A DNA stretch of 64,000 nucleotides. It comes from Atherinomorus stipes. Lineage: Eukaryota > Chordata > Actinopteri > Atheriniformes > Atherinidae. Each line of letters starts with the position of its first letter. The first letter of the stretch is position 1. The DNA lies in contig JALJCO010001037.1 of assembly GCA_023101725.1 (NCBI GenBank), positions 124,001 to 188,000 on the forward strand, in the 5' to 3' direction. This document shows, piece by piece, positions 50,774 through 63,058 of this stretch. Under the pieces are notes generated by a model. The model was not told the DNA's origin. It saw nothing but the letters and a program-made list of their open reading frames with translations, and ran no database searches. The translations under genes were made by a program, and so were the position numbers.

Positions 50774-52510
50774 CTACTTAATCTTACAGAACTCTGCGGT
50801 GGCTCCAACGGGTCCATAGAGCCGAACTCCAGCATAGAGCGGTTGAGTGAATGTGGTCTGGACTCTGTGGAGGAGAGTCATGGTTTCAGAGACGCTGTAG
50901 AAGGACAGAATACCTGCTCTGTGATCCAGATACACTCCTACTCTGGAGGACCGAGGACCTGAGATGAGGGTGATGATGCCATTATGTCTGAATTCAAAAC
51001 CACGTTTGAAAACACACAATGCCCAAGATTTAGAGTTTTCTCCGAAGATTTTCTTTACGGTGTCATCATCCTTGTATGCAACCACCACTGAAACTCCTCC
51101 CAAACCTTTCTCCACCTCCCAGTAACAACGTCCCATCAGCTTCTCTCTGCTGAGGACCTGACCTCTGGCTGCACATCTGTCCGGGTGTAGAGGATAGCAT
51201 TGTTTTTCTTTTGTTACTTTTACTTTTGTGTTTTCATCGGATATAAACAGATGCACGTTTGCTGTGTTTGGATCCAAAGTGATTTTCTGTGAATATTCGA
51301 AGAATTCAGCTCTGGTCTTCGGCTCTTGAGACAGTAAAACATCAACTTTACTGACTTGCAGGGAGATGTTCATCCATTCTTCACTTAGAATTTCCTGCAC
51401 TTTATCTCTCATCTGCAAGAAAGCTTTCTGCACCCGGTCAAAATGTTGCAGATAAAAAGAGTGCACTGCAAGAAAGTAGACAGATTTCCTGAAGCATGCA
51501 GGTGCAGAGTAATTTTGTATGAACTCCTTGTGATCCTCTGTGTGCGAGAGCTGCTTCAGCTCAGCGTCTTTCCTCTTCAGCTCAGTGATCTCCTGCTCCA
51601 GCTTCTCCTGAAGCTCTTTGACTCCACTCACTTCAGTTTCCTGCTGGGATCTGATCTGCTGCTTCACATCAGAGCTTCTTTTCTGGATGAGACGGATCAG
51701 CTGAGTGAAGATCTTCTCACTGTCCTCCACTGTTTTATCAGCAGAGTGATTGATGGCCTCCACCTCCTGTTGAAGCAGCTTCACATCTTTCTCTCTGTCC
51801 TGGATTCTCTGCTGGATTTGTTGTCGGCTCACCTCCAGCTCTCTCTGCCTCTCAGTCCTTTCTGCTGCAGCTGAGACTGTGTCGTGGCCTTTATGTTCAT
51901 CCACAGAGCAGAGATAACAGATACACTTCTGATCAGTACGGCAGAACATCTTCATCACCTCATCATGCTGAGAGCAGATGTTCTCCTGGAGGTTCTTGGA
52001 GGGCTCCACCAGCTTGTGTCTCTTTAATGGAGCCACATCATAATGAGGCTGAAGGTGTTTCTCACAGTAAGAGGCCAGACAGAATAAACAGGACTTGATG
52101 GCTTTCAGTTTTCTTCCAGTGCAGAAATCACAGGCCACATCTTCAGGTCCAGCATAGCAGTGATCAGCAGGAGCAGCTTGGAGTCCAGTCTTCTTCAGCT
52201 CTTCTGATAACTCTGCTAACATGGTGCTTTTCTCCAGGTCAGGTCTCGCTATGAAGGTTTTCCTGCATTGAGGGCAGCTGTAGATTCCCTTCTCATCCTC
52301 TCCATCCCAGAAGCTTTTAACGCAGTTCAGACAGTAGCTGTGTCCACAGGGAATAGTCACCGGATCCTTCAGTAGATCCAGACAGATGGAACAAGAGAAG
52401 ATTTCTGGGTCCAGCTGAACTCCATTCTCTTCTGTTTCACCTCTCAGAAAGGCCAATATTGGTTCAATTTTTCGCCACATAGCTTCTACTTTAATCCAAA
52501 AGATGTCCAT
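50774..52510 (-). CDS. TRIM16-like RING/B-box/coiled-coil/PRY-SPRY protein, intronless
   Basis: This is a 578-residue open frame with full TRIM architecture. The RING finger uses C40, C43, C55, H57, C60, C63, C79 and C82 (C3HC4). A B-box-1-like zinc site lies at 127-165 (C127, C130, C141, C144, C149, H152). B-box 2 uses C179, H182, C190, D193, C198, C201, H206 and H209. A long coiled coil spans about 213-325, and PRY-SPRY spans about 408-575 (LDP at 412, YWEVE at 463). Such proteins are E3 ubiquitin ligases; the RING recruits the E2, and the SPRY domain binds the target. It resembles the large fish group annotated TRIM16-like, related to finTRIM and bloodthirsty genes, some of which act in antiviral defence. 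The protein would be cytosolic. The start at 52510 gives an N-terminus about 25 residues longer than usual; Met11 is an alternative start. The absence of introns suggests retroposition or a single-exon subfamily. All domains are intact, so it is probably functional. Confidence 0.93.
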   Translation of the reverse strand: MDIFWIKVEAMWRKIEPILAFLRGETEENGVQLDPEIFSCSICLDLLKDPVTIPCGHSYCLNCVKSFWDGEDEKGIYSCPQCRKTFIARPDLEKSTMLAELSEELKKTGLQAAPADHCYAGPEDVACDFCTGRKLKAIKSCLFCLASYCEKHLQPHYDVAPLKRHKLVEPSKNLQENICSQHDEVMKMFCRTDQKCICYLCSVDEHKGHDTVSAAAERTERQRELEVSRQQIQQRIQDREKDVKLLQQEVEAINHSADKTVEDSEKIFTQLIRLIQKRSSDVKQQIRSQQETEVSGVKELQEKLEQEITELKRKDAELKQLSHTEDHKEFIQNYSAPACFRKSVYFLAVHSFYLQHFDRVQKAFLQMRDKVQEILSEEWMNISLQVSKVDVLLSQEPKTRAEFFEYSQKITLDPNTANVHLFISDENTKVKVTKEKQCYPLHPDRCAARGQVLSREKLMGRCYWEVEKGLGGVSVVVAYKDDDTVKKIFGENSKSWALCVFKRGFEFRHNGIITLISGPRSSRVGVYLDHRAGILSFYSVSETMTLLHRVQTTFTQPLYAGVRLYGPVGATAEFCKIK

Positions 52511-52601
52511 GTTTGTTTATTAAACACTTCTCTGTAAATGAGGCTTATCAGCTGTCACACTTGAACATTGAGCTGTTGCGCCCATCTAAAACTTGGCAGA
52601 C

Positions 52602-52609
52602 TTTTAAAG
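52602..52609 (-). promoter_or_regulatory. TATA-like box upstream of the TRIM gene
   Basis: CTTTAAAAG on the minus strand, about 92 bases before the ATG, follows a GC-rich CCCCTCCCC stretch (52610-52618). The spacing fits a core promoter with a short 5' untranslated region. No experimental support exists in the sequence. Confidence 0.3.
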
Positions 52610-52619
52610 GGGAGGGGCA

Positions 52620-53415
52620 TCAATATATCTTGACGCATTTACTCCCCTTATATTAGTATCTTGGCAATAAATGTGTGGATAGGAAGTCCGGGATGTAAAT
52701 TAGAACGTCTGATTAGGCAATATGCCTCTTCTATCTGTTCTTCTTCCTGCGTCATAAATGACAGAGCCCAGTATGGACACTGTGACTCTGCAGTGCTCAT
52801 TAGCAGCATCATAAATAGCAAGCTGAGATGCACAATGTGACCTGACACCTTTGTATCACAACTAGAATGAAGTTTTTTTCATAATTTTTTCATTATCATT
52901 TGAATTAGACCACACAGGCCAATGACTGATCACTGTGCACAGTATGATACCTTCACACAGAGACTCATTTGCTCATATGGCAACCGCTTTACACTTTCAA
53001 TTAATCATATCAGTAAAACATGCTATCAGTCAAGCTCAGGAAGATGAAGGAAGCCATAGATGCAACAGGGTGTTGGAAACACTCCTCAGATGTTGACACA
53101 AATGCATACAGTCGCTGCACCAGCACCTGTGGTGTTAATCTATGACAGTTACCTGGTAGGTGGGGGTTCAAACCCTGCCATGGCCCTCCACCATCCTGCC
53201 ATGCTAAGGTCTTTGCACCAGTTGTTATCTCACATAGCTGTGCTAATTTGCACTTCCCCTTTTAGACTTGAAATAAATAAATGTTAACTTTTCTCATTGG
53301 AGCGGAGTCTGACTTTGTATCTAAAGTGGACAAAATGGAAGACAACTTTCTGTCATTTACTGAGTCCATTCAGTGTGTCGACAGTTATGACTGTTTGGAG
53401 TCCTGGTAGCACACA
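52620..53415. other. Intergenic stretch between the TRIM gene and the tRNA
   Basis: Contains a 66-codon minus-strand open frame (52648-52848) with no recognisable product. Nothing else identifiable was found. Confidence 0.6.
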
Positions 53416-53497
53416 GCTGTGATGGCCGAGAGGTTAAGGCGTTGGACTCGAAATCCAATGGGGTTTCCCCTCGTAGGTTCGAATCCTACTCACAGCG
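53416..53497 (+). tRNA. tRNA-Ser (anticodon CGA)
   Basis: An 82-base cloverleaf with acceptor stem GCTGTGA paired to TCACAGC and discriminator G at 53497. The A box is TGGCCGAGAGG (53423-53433) and the B box is GGTTCGAATCC. The anticodon loop CTCGAAA between TTGGA and TCCAA puts CGA at 53449-53451. A long variable arm (tggggtttccccTCG region, 53459-53473) identifies it as a class II serine tRNA. It decodes UCG and closely resembles the vertebrate Ser-CGA gene. Transcription would use the internal boxes. No run of four T lies in the first 40 bases downstream, which is unusual for an RNA polymerase III gene. Confidence 0.93.
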
Positions 53498-53559
53498 GTA
53501 AATGTGGATTAACTGAATGTTCATCTTCCTTCTTAAGCTGAGGAGATGATTAAAACTTA

Positions 53560-54780
53560 CAGTATATTGCCCAAAAGTATTCACTCACTCGTCTGTCTCA
53601 CACATGAATTAACCCACATCCCTCATTCATAGGGTTCAGTATGACGTTGGTCCATCTTTGCAGCTAGAACAGCTTCATCTTCTGGGAAGGCTGTCCACAA
53701 GGTTTAGGAGTGTTTATGGGAATTTTTGACCAGTCTTCCAGAAGCGCATTTGTGAGGTCACACTGATGTTGGACCAGAAGGCCTGGCTCTCAGTCTCAGC
53801 TCTAATTCATCCCAAAGGTGTTCTATGGGGTTGAGGTCAGGACTCTGTGTAGTCCAGTCCAGTTCCTCCACACCAGACTCTGCATCCAGGTCTTTGTGGA
53901 CCTGCTTTGTGCACTGGTGCACAGTCATGTTGGAAGAGGAAGGGGCCAGCTCCAAACTGGTCCCACAAAGTTGGGAGCATGAAATTGTCCAAAATGTCTT
54001 GGTATGCTGAAGCATTCAGAGTTCCTTTCACTGGAACTAAGGGACCAGAGCCCAGCTCCTGAAAAACAACCCCACACCATAATCTCTCCTCCACCAAACT
54101 TTACACTTGGCACAATGCAGTCAGACAAGTACCGTTGTCCTGGCAACCGTATAACCCAGACTCCTCCATTACATTGCCAGATGGAGAAGCACTATTCGTC
54201 CCTCCAGAGAACACCTCCACTGCTCTAGAGTCCAGTGGCGGCTGCTTTACACCACTGCATCCACGCTTTGCATTGCACTTGGTGATGTATGGATGGATGC
54301 AGCTGATCGCCATGGAAACCCATTCCACGAAGCTCTTTGCTACTGTTGTTGAACTGATCTGAAGGTCACATGAAGTTTGGAGGTCTGGAGTGATTGACAC
54401 TGCAGAAAGTTGGCCACCTCTTTGCACTATGCACTTCAGCATCCGCTGACCCGCTCCGTCAGTTTACGTGGTCGACCACTTCATGGCTGAGTAGCTGTCG
54501 CTCCCAAACACTTCCATTTTCTTATATTATGGTTGACAGTTGATTGTGGAATATTTAGGAGTGAAGAAATTTCACGACTGGATTTGTTGCAGGTGGCATC
54601 CTATCACAGTTCCACGCTGGAGTTCACTGAGCTCCTGAGAGCGACACATTCTTTCACAAATGTTTGTAGAAACAGTCTGCATGCCGAGCTGCTTCATTTA
54701 TACACCTGTGACCATGGAAGTGATGGAACACCTGATTTCCATAATTTGGATGGGTGAGCAAATACTTTGGCAATATAGTG
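53560..54780 (-). mobile_element. Full-length Tc1-like transposon, transposase broken
   Basis: This 1,221-base element has inverted ends CAGTATATTGCC (53560) and GGCAATATAGTG (ending 54780), which match at 11 of 12 bases. They lie next to TA at 53558-53559 and 54781-54782, the target dinucleotide of Tc1/mariner elements. On the minus strand, scattered pieces of a DD34E transposase can be read. A piece with [16 protein letters not shown] lies near 54101-54054, and one with QSPDLNPIEHLWDELE near 53850-53800. They fall in different frames with stops between them, so the gene is inactivated. The ends are still complete, so mobilisation by another source of transposase cannot be excluded. Confidence 0.88.
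53758..54500 (-). pseudogene. Tc1-like transposase pseudogene
   Basis: Remnant coding region inside the element at 53560-54780. Reading frames of about 60-110 codons on the minus strand shift relative to each other several times. The central catalytic strand and the final glutamate region (LNPIEHLWDELE) are recognisable. No single frame spans the catalytic triad. Confidence 0.8.
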
Positions 54781-54929
54781 TATGTCTGAACCAGCCAGGC
54801 ACCAAGAACACTGATGATATCCTGATTTAAAAAAAGAAAATAATCATCCATAAATTAAATTTATTTTTGCTTGTATGTATCCTATCAAGCAATCGAGACC
54901 TGCTAGAGTCTCAGGCTGCCTCAGCAAGA

Positions 54930-55150
54930 TTCATGCTAAGGTTTTAAATTACAGCAGCCTGAAGTCTTGATCCAAAGCAGGATGGATCCATGCTTTCATG
55001 ATGTTTCAAATTCTGAGCCTAGCATCTGAATGTGGAGAAAAATGGAGACTCATCAGACCAGCAACAATTTTCTCCATCTTCTTTTTCCAGTTTTGGTGAG
55101 TCTGTGTGAATTACAGCCTCAGTTTCTTGTTCTTCTGCTGTCATTAAGAT
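54930..55150 (-). mobile_element. Tc1-like transposon fragment
   Basis: Contains 'gcaggatggatccatgcttt', 'ctgaatgtggagaaaaatgg', 'gactcatcagaccagcaaca' and 'ccagttttggtgagtctgtg'. These phrases belong to the same broad fish family as the fragment at 26860 and follow it in order within that family. It is truncated at both ends and non-coding. Confidence 0.55.
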
Positions 55151-58100
55151 AATTTTAATCACCCTCATTCTGCAGACCAGCTGTTCATTAGAAGATATAT
55201 TTTTTTAAATGTGTGTGAGGAGGTGATAGGGGATGGCTGCAGTCAACAACTACTATTTATAATTTTGCAAATTCGATTTAGAACAGTGGTAGTGTCAAAA
55301 TTGATAGTGTGTTTTGAGATCTGCTTCTTCATCTGGATTCATTAGGACTCAGTGAAAGTTGTGGACATCCAAATCATCAGCTTCTCTGCTGATTTATTTT
55401 GCAATTGGACGAGCAGTATGAAGGAATATTGCCAAGTTTTTGTGGACTTTTATGGACCCTTTTGGCTCAGAACTCCATTATATGAAAGTCGGTGGATAAC
55501 GAAACCCCTCCTCGGATCTCCAGCTGCATTTGAGATATTAAAAAAGTGCTCCAGCGTCTTGCTCAGCATGAGGGTGAGTAGAAAATGAAGGGACATCATT
55601 TTGTGGGTGATGTATCTCTTTAAGGGAATTTTTAGGGGTTAAACATTATAGATATTTCAGTCTCTCTTTGCTGATGTTGTTGAAGCTGCCAAAGGTTCAG
55701 TGAAGTTTTTCTCGTCTTCCTGCAGGTTCACAACTGAAATCTGGAAACTTATGCACCACAAGAGGGAGCCTTCATCTTACTAACAGGGAGGAAGAGGAGG
55801 GGAAAGCCCCTCAACTCACTTTGACCACATGCTTTACATTCTGACTTGTTTTCTCTTTATTTACCTCCTCTTTATTTTATCTATCTATTACAACAAAGAG
55901 CTAGATAAAGAACTTTGTTCCTTCAAATCACCAGTTTAATTTAGTATTTTATTTATTCCAGAAATGTTTCACTGCAGATAAAAAGAAAGACGTCTCTCCT
56001 ACGAAATTATAAAACAGAACAGTGGTTACCAGTTACTTTCTGTTACCATTTTAAGCTAAAGCTCAACTGAAATCAGTTCATGCAACAGGAAAAAGATCAC
56101 AAAAGCAGCAGCAGATCTGCAGCAGAGGATCTGAAAAGACTTGTGATTAAATACACTCTGCAAATCTCAATGAACTGAAGCACAGTTGTGAAGTGAAACA
56201 AAATTCTTCCACAACCATGTCAGAGACTGATGATGTCATACAGTAAATGATTTAGTTAGCAGGTGCTTCCACAAGCTGCTGAATCAGGGGGTCTCTTACC
56301 TTTTTATTTCATTATTTTCATTATTTTCTACATTGTTTCTGAATTTTGTGACTTCCTCCTGATGCCACTTGGTGTCACTAATCTTCCACATGTCCGGTGA
56401 AGAGGAACTTTGGAGTAAAAAAAAAAGGGGGGGGGGGGGAGGGGGGGCCACTCCTCTTCTAGACACCAGGGGAAGGGTAAGAAGAGGGGGGTAACAGCAG
56501 AAAAAAAAACTCCACCATACTTGTCATATTAGAGTTACTGACTTATATTAAAAAATAAACGGTAATCCATAATATACAATGTTATAATTTGTGAATTTTC
56601 TTCATTAGTGCAATCAATGTGAACAGTATGTTTAGTGTTAAAATCCAATACTAACATGACAAACTGAAGATTTGTGTGTTTTTTTCTGTATATATTACTC
56701 ACTGCATCTTTTCAGTGGATATTTTATGTGCAAACACTGACAGAAGTCACATCACGACCGTAAACTGAGACTTTTTAACTTTTTAACTCCTACTAGATCT
56801 CTTAGGTCTTCTTCACAGCTGCTTTTGGAGATTCCTCGAATCAGATGTGTCTCTGGAGGTGATAGAGCTTCTCTGTGACCCTGAAATCATAACAGGTTGC
56901 TGTAACATATTTGAAGTTACCCGGTTATCCCGGTGAGAGATTAGTTTGCATCAGTGTATGTGAATCCTTGTGTTTATTTGTGTATACACACACTGTATGA
57001 CCACATGATAGGTGTGGATGTGTATGTATACATATGTGTTTATGTGCATATATCAGTGTATATATGTGTATGTTTGTTTGTTTTTTTAGATATACTGTTT
57101 ACACAGTTGTCTTCAAAATTATTCATACCCTCAAATTAAAGAGAAAGCCAAATTTAAATTAGTAATTCAAATAAAAAGAAACTAAAGAAACTTGTAATAA
57201 ACAAAAATTTACAAAATTATAATTCAATGAAATCAAATGTTGCTTTTAAATTGTGGTTGGAAATATAACAATTAATTAAAACTGTCTGAGACACATAAGA
57301 GCACCTTTCCCATGAACAGTGGACCAACATACCTGTCAACAGGTGTAGAAGTCTTGTTGATCATTAGAGAAAACACCTGATTGTAGTGATTGTCTCAAAG
57401 TGTAGCTTCAGAGCCCCATCATGCTTGTTTACTTGGTTTTTTTTTCATGTGTGTGTTTGTTTTTAATATTTCTTTGAAACCACAACTCAAAATCTATGCC
57501 ATGGTTTTCAAAGAATTTTTATTCATTTTTACTTTTGTAAATTTCATTATTTCGCTGACAGTTTTGAGGACATTTTGAGGTCGTTTTGAGCGTGATATAC
57601 AAACAAACCTGAACTGAACAGAACTAAAAGTTAGAAAAAGCATTTTTAGAGATTTTTCAGTTAGTAATCAAAAGTTTATGAAATCAGTGAGGAACTTGTT
57701 GCTTTTATAATGTTAGGTTTTATCTGCTTTAGTCTTTAACATGGAGAAGAGAAAACCCTCCATTTTATCCATGAATGTTTATCTTCTAGATCCTGTCAGA
57801 GCACTATGCGTGAAGGTGCTGCATGCAGCAACTGGAAGTGTGTTTGCATGCACATGTTTTGCATGTTTCTGGAAGCAGGGTAAAGCATGTGCATGCAGCA
57901 CTAAAATTACTCCTACTTTGTACTAATTGTTTGCCAGCAACTGATAAATGAGAAATAAATACATCGGGAGCAGTTTGCTTACTCAGCAAATTCAGTCTTG
58001 TGAGTAAGACTGTTTCACTTTTTTGTGCAATAACCTCAGCTTGCTCCCAATTTTTCCTCCTTGAATAAAATCTCAATGTACAGGCATAAAAGACACAAGT

Positions 58101-58420
58101 AACAGTCTAAAAATAAACTGCAGTGAAATTGACAGCCCCTGATTAACAGTGTTTTGATGGAATGAAGTTCTGAAGGCTCTCCAGTACCGTACAGTAAGCC
58201 ATTTGGGAGATGTGATATGATCTTCCAGTCTGTCAGAAAGGAAACCATCAGTAAATATTTAATCAGCAATTCGGTTCGCTTTTCAAATATTCATGAAATC
58301 TAATCAACTTAATCACGGTTTGATCGTTATTTCACGGCATAATGAAACTCCCCGCGTGTTCAGTCAAGTGTGGCCAAGGTGGCTGACTTTACGGTGCTGT
58401 GCTCTAAAACAAAATGTACC

Positions 58421-58455
58421 CACCACACACACACCACACACACACATACACACAA
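58421..58455. repeat. (CA)n microsatellite
   Basis: Imperfect CA repeat with CACCACA and CATACA interruptions. Confidence 0.85.
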
Positions 58456-61400
58456 TGTAGTTTACTATAAGTTGATAAAAGAAATCAGAAAGCAAAGAAC
58501 AGAAAGAATACACACAAGTTTTATCATTTGTCATAAGTTTAGATATTTGCATTGAATACATTCAAATGAATAAATGATGAAAGAAGAGGGAAAAAGGGAA
58601 AAAGAAACAGCAAAAAGAAAATTTATGTTTTCTCCCACCTTCGCCTGCCTCCCAGCTCACAAGTATGACCTTGAAAATCCCTGCAGATGACACCTTTGTC
58701 CCAGGTGCTGAGGCTAGCAGGTGCTCATCTGCCTCTTGAGGAGCCCTGGTTTCCTTTTTCTGTTTATAATATCTTTATTGAGCGGCCTCCGTTGAACATG
58801 ACAGAGATTGGCATGAAATTACTTCCTTTTTACATTCTATACTGTAAACACGCATGATCAAATAACCAAAAACACCCAAAAAAAAGACGAGGGCATTAAG
58901 GATAACATTCCCTCTTCCTCCTTTATAATTACTGTTGCACTTTACTGTTTTTAATAAGCTGTACTGTCCTATTTTTCTATAATTTATGTCCATATTTAAC
59001 ACATTTATTCTTGTTACCAGCTGTAGATGGAGAATCTAATTATGTTTCTTATTTACTTTAACTTCTTGTATGATATCAGTCTTACACTGTTGGTTCATTA
59101 TGTTGCTATTTTGATCATTTATCCATTAACCATCCATCCATCTCTCCCTCAGGACTTGAGCAGGACTTGATGATTGGGTTTACCATCTAGCCTGATAGCA
59201 GCTGGGATTAGCTCCAACTGGCAATGGATAACTAACTTTATTATTTCTATTACTTTTCAAATCAAATCTTTGCAAAATTGCTCCAAAAAGTACTACATAA
59301 TCTCTGTTTAATCCTAACTCCCTTAAATATTATGACACATTAACATGTTAAAATTTGCAAGAAGTAGTAAAATACCAACAGGAGTCATTTGTTTTTAGGC
59401 TTACAGTATATAACTTTTGTTGCTGACTTTTTAATGTTACGGTGGACAAAATTAAATTAAGAGTCATGGCATCAATTAAGAGTATTTATTGAAAAAGCCG
59501 GCTTATTAATAACAATAATTGTCACATATCATTGTGGACCAGTGTAGTGGACGTCTCATTCCATTGAAAGAGGACTTAAAACACCATTATCTGTGCCCCG
59601 CTGGACCTAAAAAGCTTATCTTAATCCATAGCTCAGATATTAAACAGTCACAGAAATAAAGAGTATAAAAATGCAAACAAAGATCATGTCATGCTCCCAT
59701 ATGCCCTACCCACAAACATGCAGGAGCTGATACTGGTGCAGCCATGAGAACAAAATCCCTCACTGGCATTGCTTTAACTGGAGATCACAAACAATAACAA
59801 TCCAGAATAGCAAGTCCATCATATAAATTAATATTAGAATAGTTTCAGTGCTATTTTGTGATTGATCAGATGAATGCAAGGCTGAACCAACTGTACTGGG
59901 ATTCCTTCATCTTTCTACAAACAAAAACATCATTACAATAATTTGAAAAACAATCAGTTAAAGCAACATTAACTCTGATAAAAATGCCGTTTAAAACCTT
60001 ACAAATTGTGAACTGAAAGGCAGAAAGAGCTGAGACAGAGCGGAGACAGATGGGAAAACATGTCGTAAATCTGCTAATTCGATAATATGAAAAGTTTCTA
60101 GCGGATTCAGAAATGCATCTTCATTTATTCTGTGCATGCTGCCAAATCCTCCTTGCAGCTAATGCTGTCTGAAGAAGCTGCAGAAAGTGTGGCTTGAGGC
60201 TGCAGCACCTTTTTACAGAGGAACACTGAGATGGATCTAATGTACAGTATAATGCCTGGCCTGAGGAGCGCACGGGGGAACCGCTGCGTCCTATTTGCTG
60301 GGATGTTGAGCTCATTTTGGAGAGCACTTCATTCTCCCTGCCCTGTGGGATCTTAGCCACAGGCTGAAATACAGTACAATCTGTAAAATCTGTTTTTCAT
60401 CAGACACAGTAATAGCCTCTCTGTTGTGTCTGCTTGCTGCTAAAGTATCACATCTACTTTATCTCACCTTATCAGCTTGAATGTCTGAGAACGGCAGGAG
60501 GAGATGCAATACATGTTATTATTTTTGCCACATTACATCAAATGGTTGTGGACATCAGGAAGCTGCAGGTGCTTCTTTTTCACAGATGTGTGGACACTTC
60601 ATAACGTTATTATCAGCGCTCCCCCATCCCTTTGGCATAGTATCTCGTTGCACATGTTAGTGCTTTCAGGCTGTCTTTTTATATTTTACCGTTCCCTTGA
60701 GTCCTGAAACTGCAGAAAAGTTAACTAGTTTGAGACAAATGTAACAATAACTTGGAGAAGTTTTTAAAAATGAATGCTTAAAGGATATTAAAATGGAAGA
60801 ACCACATTCATCAGTATGCCTCTAGTCTTTTGTAGCCTCAAGTGTAGAGGTTTTTTTTTTTCCCCAGTGTTGAGAATTAAGGAGGACAATTTGAGCTGGA
60901 AGCTTAGAAAAACTGGAATCATACATCTCTAATGCCATCCTGCCAAGCAGAGGAAAACTGCTGGCCTGATCCAAAAGAGTCTTACTGACAGTATCCCCGT
61001 ATTTTGGTACAAAAAAAGAAAGAAAAAAAGGTATACCCTAAATCCACAAACTTTCCCTTTAAAACACAACTCTGTTCATATTTAATGGCTCTCTTTACTA
61101 TGAATTTGAATGAATTTCTTTCAAAAATTCATTTTTGATTTTTGGTGTCTGGAATTGATGCAGCTGCAGGGTCACTTTAAATGCTGTCAAGATGTTTTTT
61201 GTTTGTTTGTTTTTTTCTCTTTACGTATATGGTAAACACATTGTTGTTTGCATTGATTAGAGTAAATACTTCAGTTTCTACCATCTCCTCTAAAGAAAAT
61301 CTGAGTCTTCCATGTGGATGCTTCTCCTGTTCCCTCAGACAGAAAACATTTGGACCACTTCCCATAGTGAACAGATGCACGACTGGTCCTGCTCAGTTGC

Positions 61401-62570
61401 ATCTAGTTTCTGGTCTGGGCCAGAAAACAAATAGAGACTAAAAAGTTTAGTTAAATGACATAATATGGAGCTGAAAAATTAAAGCAGTTACTGGTGCAGC
61501 TAACAGAGCTGCTACTGATGCTGGATGCTCCTTTGCATCTGCTTTCATTAAAGTAATAAGGTTAAACTACTCCCTTTAAATCAAAATTCACATTTATGTG
61601 TTTGTTTAGCAGACAGGTTAAAACTACATTACTCAACCAATAGTTTTGAGGAATCTCTGACCAGAAAAACAATTTAATAAGCTCTTTCAATTTTCCATAA
61701 AGGCAGCTTTAATTGCTAAATCCCTCCCTATATTTTCCACCATACAGGGTGGACATGGTCGGACAGCTTCCAGGTACTTTGAAAATGTCTGTCCCAGTCA
61801 TGTTACAGCTATGGGCTTGGTGGAGAGGGGAGGTGGAGGTGGTTGAAATAGGGAATTGGTTTGGAATGGATTATATTTTGCTGTTTCCATCCTTTCATCT
61901 GCCTTGTTTTATACATTAATACTAGTTAGTACTAGTTTAAGATTTGTCAATCTGCTGCATTGGCTGATGAAACATCAATATGCTATTTGGTTTTAAAACA
62001 AAAAAATCAATTGTGTTGTAACAAAACACTGACAAACCAGCAGATTATGACACTTAAGTTTGGGTTGAATATGAACAAGCATTTAAACAAGCTAGTCAAG
62101 CTTAATACAGTCTGGTAATTATAGTTAGAAAAGCTGCTGGTGATGTGGTGACATTGTGAAGCAGGGAAACATTAGTATGTGTTTCATCTTATGAGAGTAA
62201 GAAATGTTCACCAAAATTTATCATCTCTGAGATATTACTATGTACAAACATGGAAAAATGGAACATGGTGGAAAATTGTGGTGAAAGGTGCATTAGCATG
62301 AAAGAGGCTTACCTTTGATTAGCTCATCTGCCATGCAATAGCAAAATTTAATCCTAAAGCGATCATTGGCTACTTAAGAAGAAGTAACACTCTGAGATGG
62401 CAAAATACTCATTTAGATTAAATAATATCAGCGAGTGAAAGAGAAAATGATGGGAGAACATGATGGCGGTCCAAAAATATCTCACTCAAACCATGAATCA
62501 GCCAAATGGACATGATCAGAGTTTATGAATCGAGAGTCAGTTGGATTCATGAACTCTAAAGGGTAAGGAA

Positions 62571-63058
62571 GATTAAGAAAGAAAAGGGAGGGAGGGAGGG
62601 GAGGAAAGGGAGAGAGAAAGGGGGGGGGGGGGAAAAAAAAAAAAAAAAAAATTTTTTTTTCTTTTTTTTTTGGAAAAATTTTTTGTTTCTTGTATGGGAT
62701 TTTGGGAGGGAAAAAAAACAAAAAAAAAAGTAAATTCGGGGGGGGTAAAAAAAAAAGGGGAGAAGGAAGGGGGGGGGGGGGAGAAGAAAAAAAAAAATTT
62801 TAAAAATTTTTTTAAATATTATTTTGATAGGAAATAAAAAAAAAAAAAAAAAAATAAATAGGTTTTTATATTTTCTAAAAAAAAGGGAAAGGAGATAAAG
62901 GGGGAGGGGGGGGAGGGGAAAGAAAGGAAGGAATTGAAAAAAAACGGGAAAGAAGGAGAGGAAAAAGGGAGAAAAAGGAGAGAAAGTATTTATAGTTATA
63001 TAACCCATAATAATAAAAAAAAGGAAAAAAAAAAAAATTTTTTTTTTTTTTTTTCTTC
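62571..63058. repeat. G/A-rich low-complexity block
   Basis: Begins as (GGGA)n-like sequence at 62585, then becomes alternating runs of G, A and T, with long homopolymers at 62621-62660, 62821-62855 and 63020-63055. Normal sequence resumes at about 63058. Like the blocks at 8.7 and 22 kb it may contain assembly error. Confidence 0.7.

Noticed and set aside
51443..51874. 143-codon plus-strand open frame
   Set aside because: Exact antisense shadow of the TRIM coiled coil; the leucine richness reflects the glutamine/glutamate/lysine codons on the other strand.
52648..52848. 66-codon minus-strand frame with a signal-peptide-like start
   Set aside because: No family match and no clear conservation signal; could be chance.
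62556..63008. 150-codon phenylalanine/proline-rich open frame
   Set aside because: Produced by G and A homopolymers in the low-complexity block.
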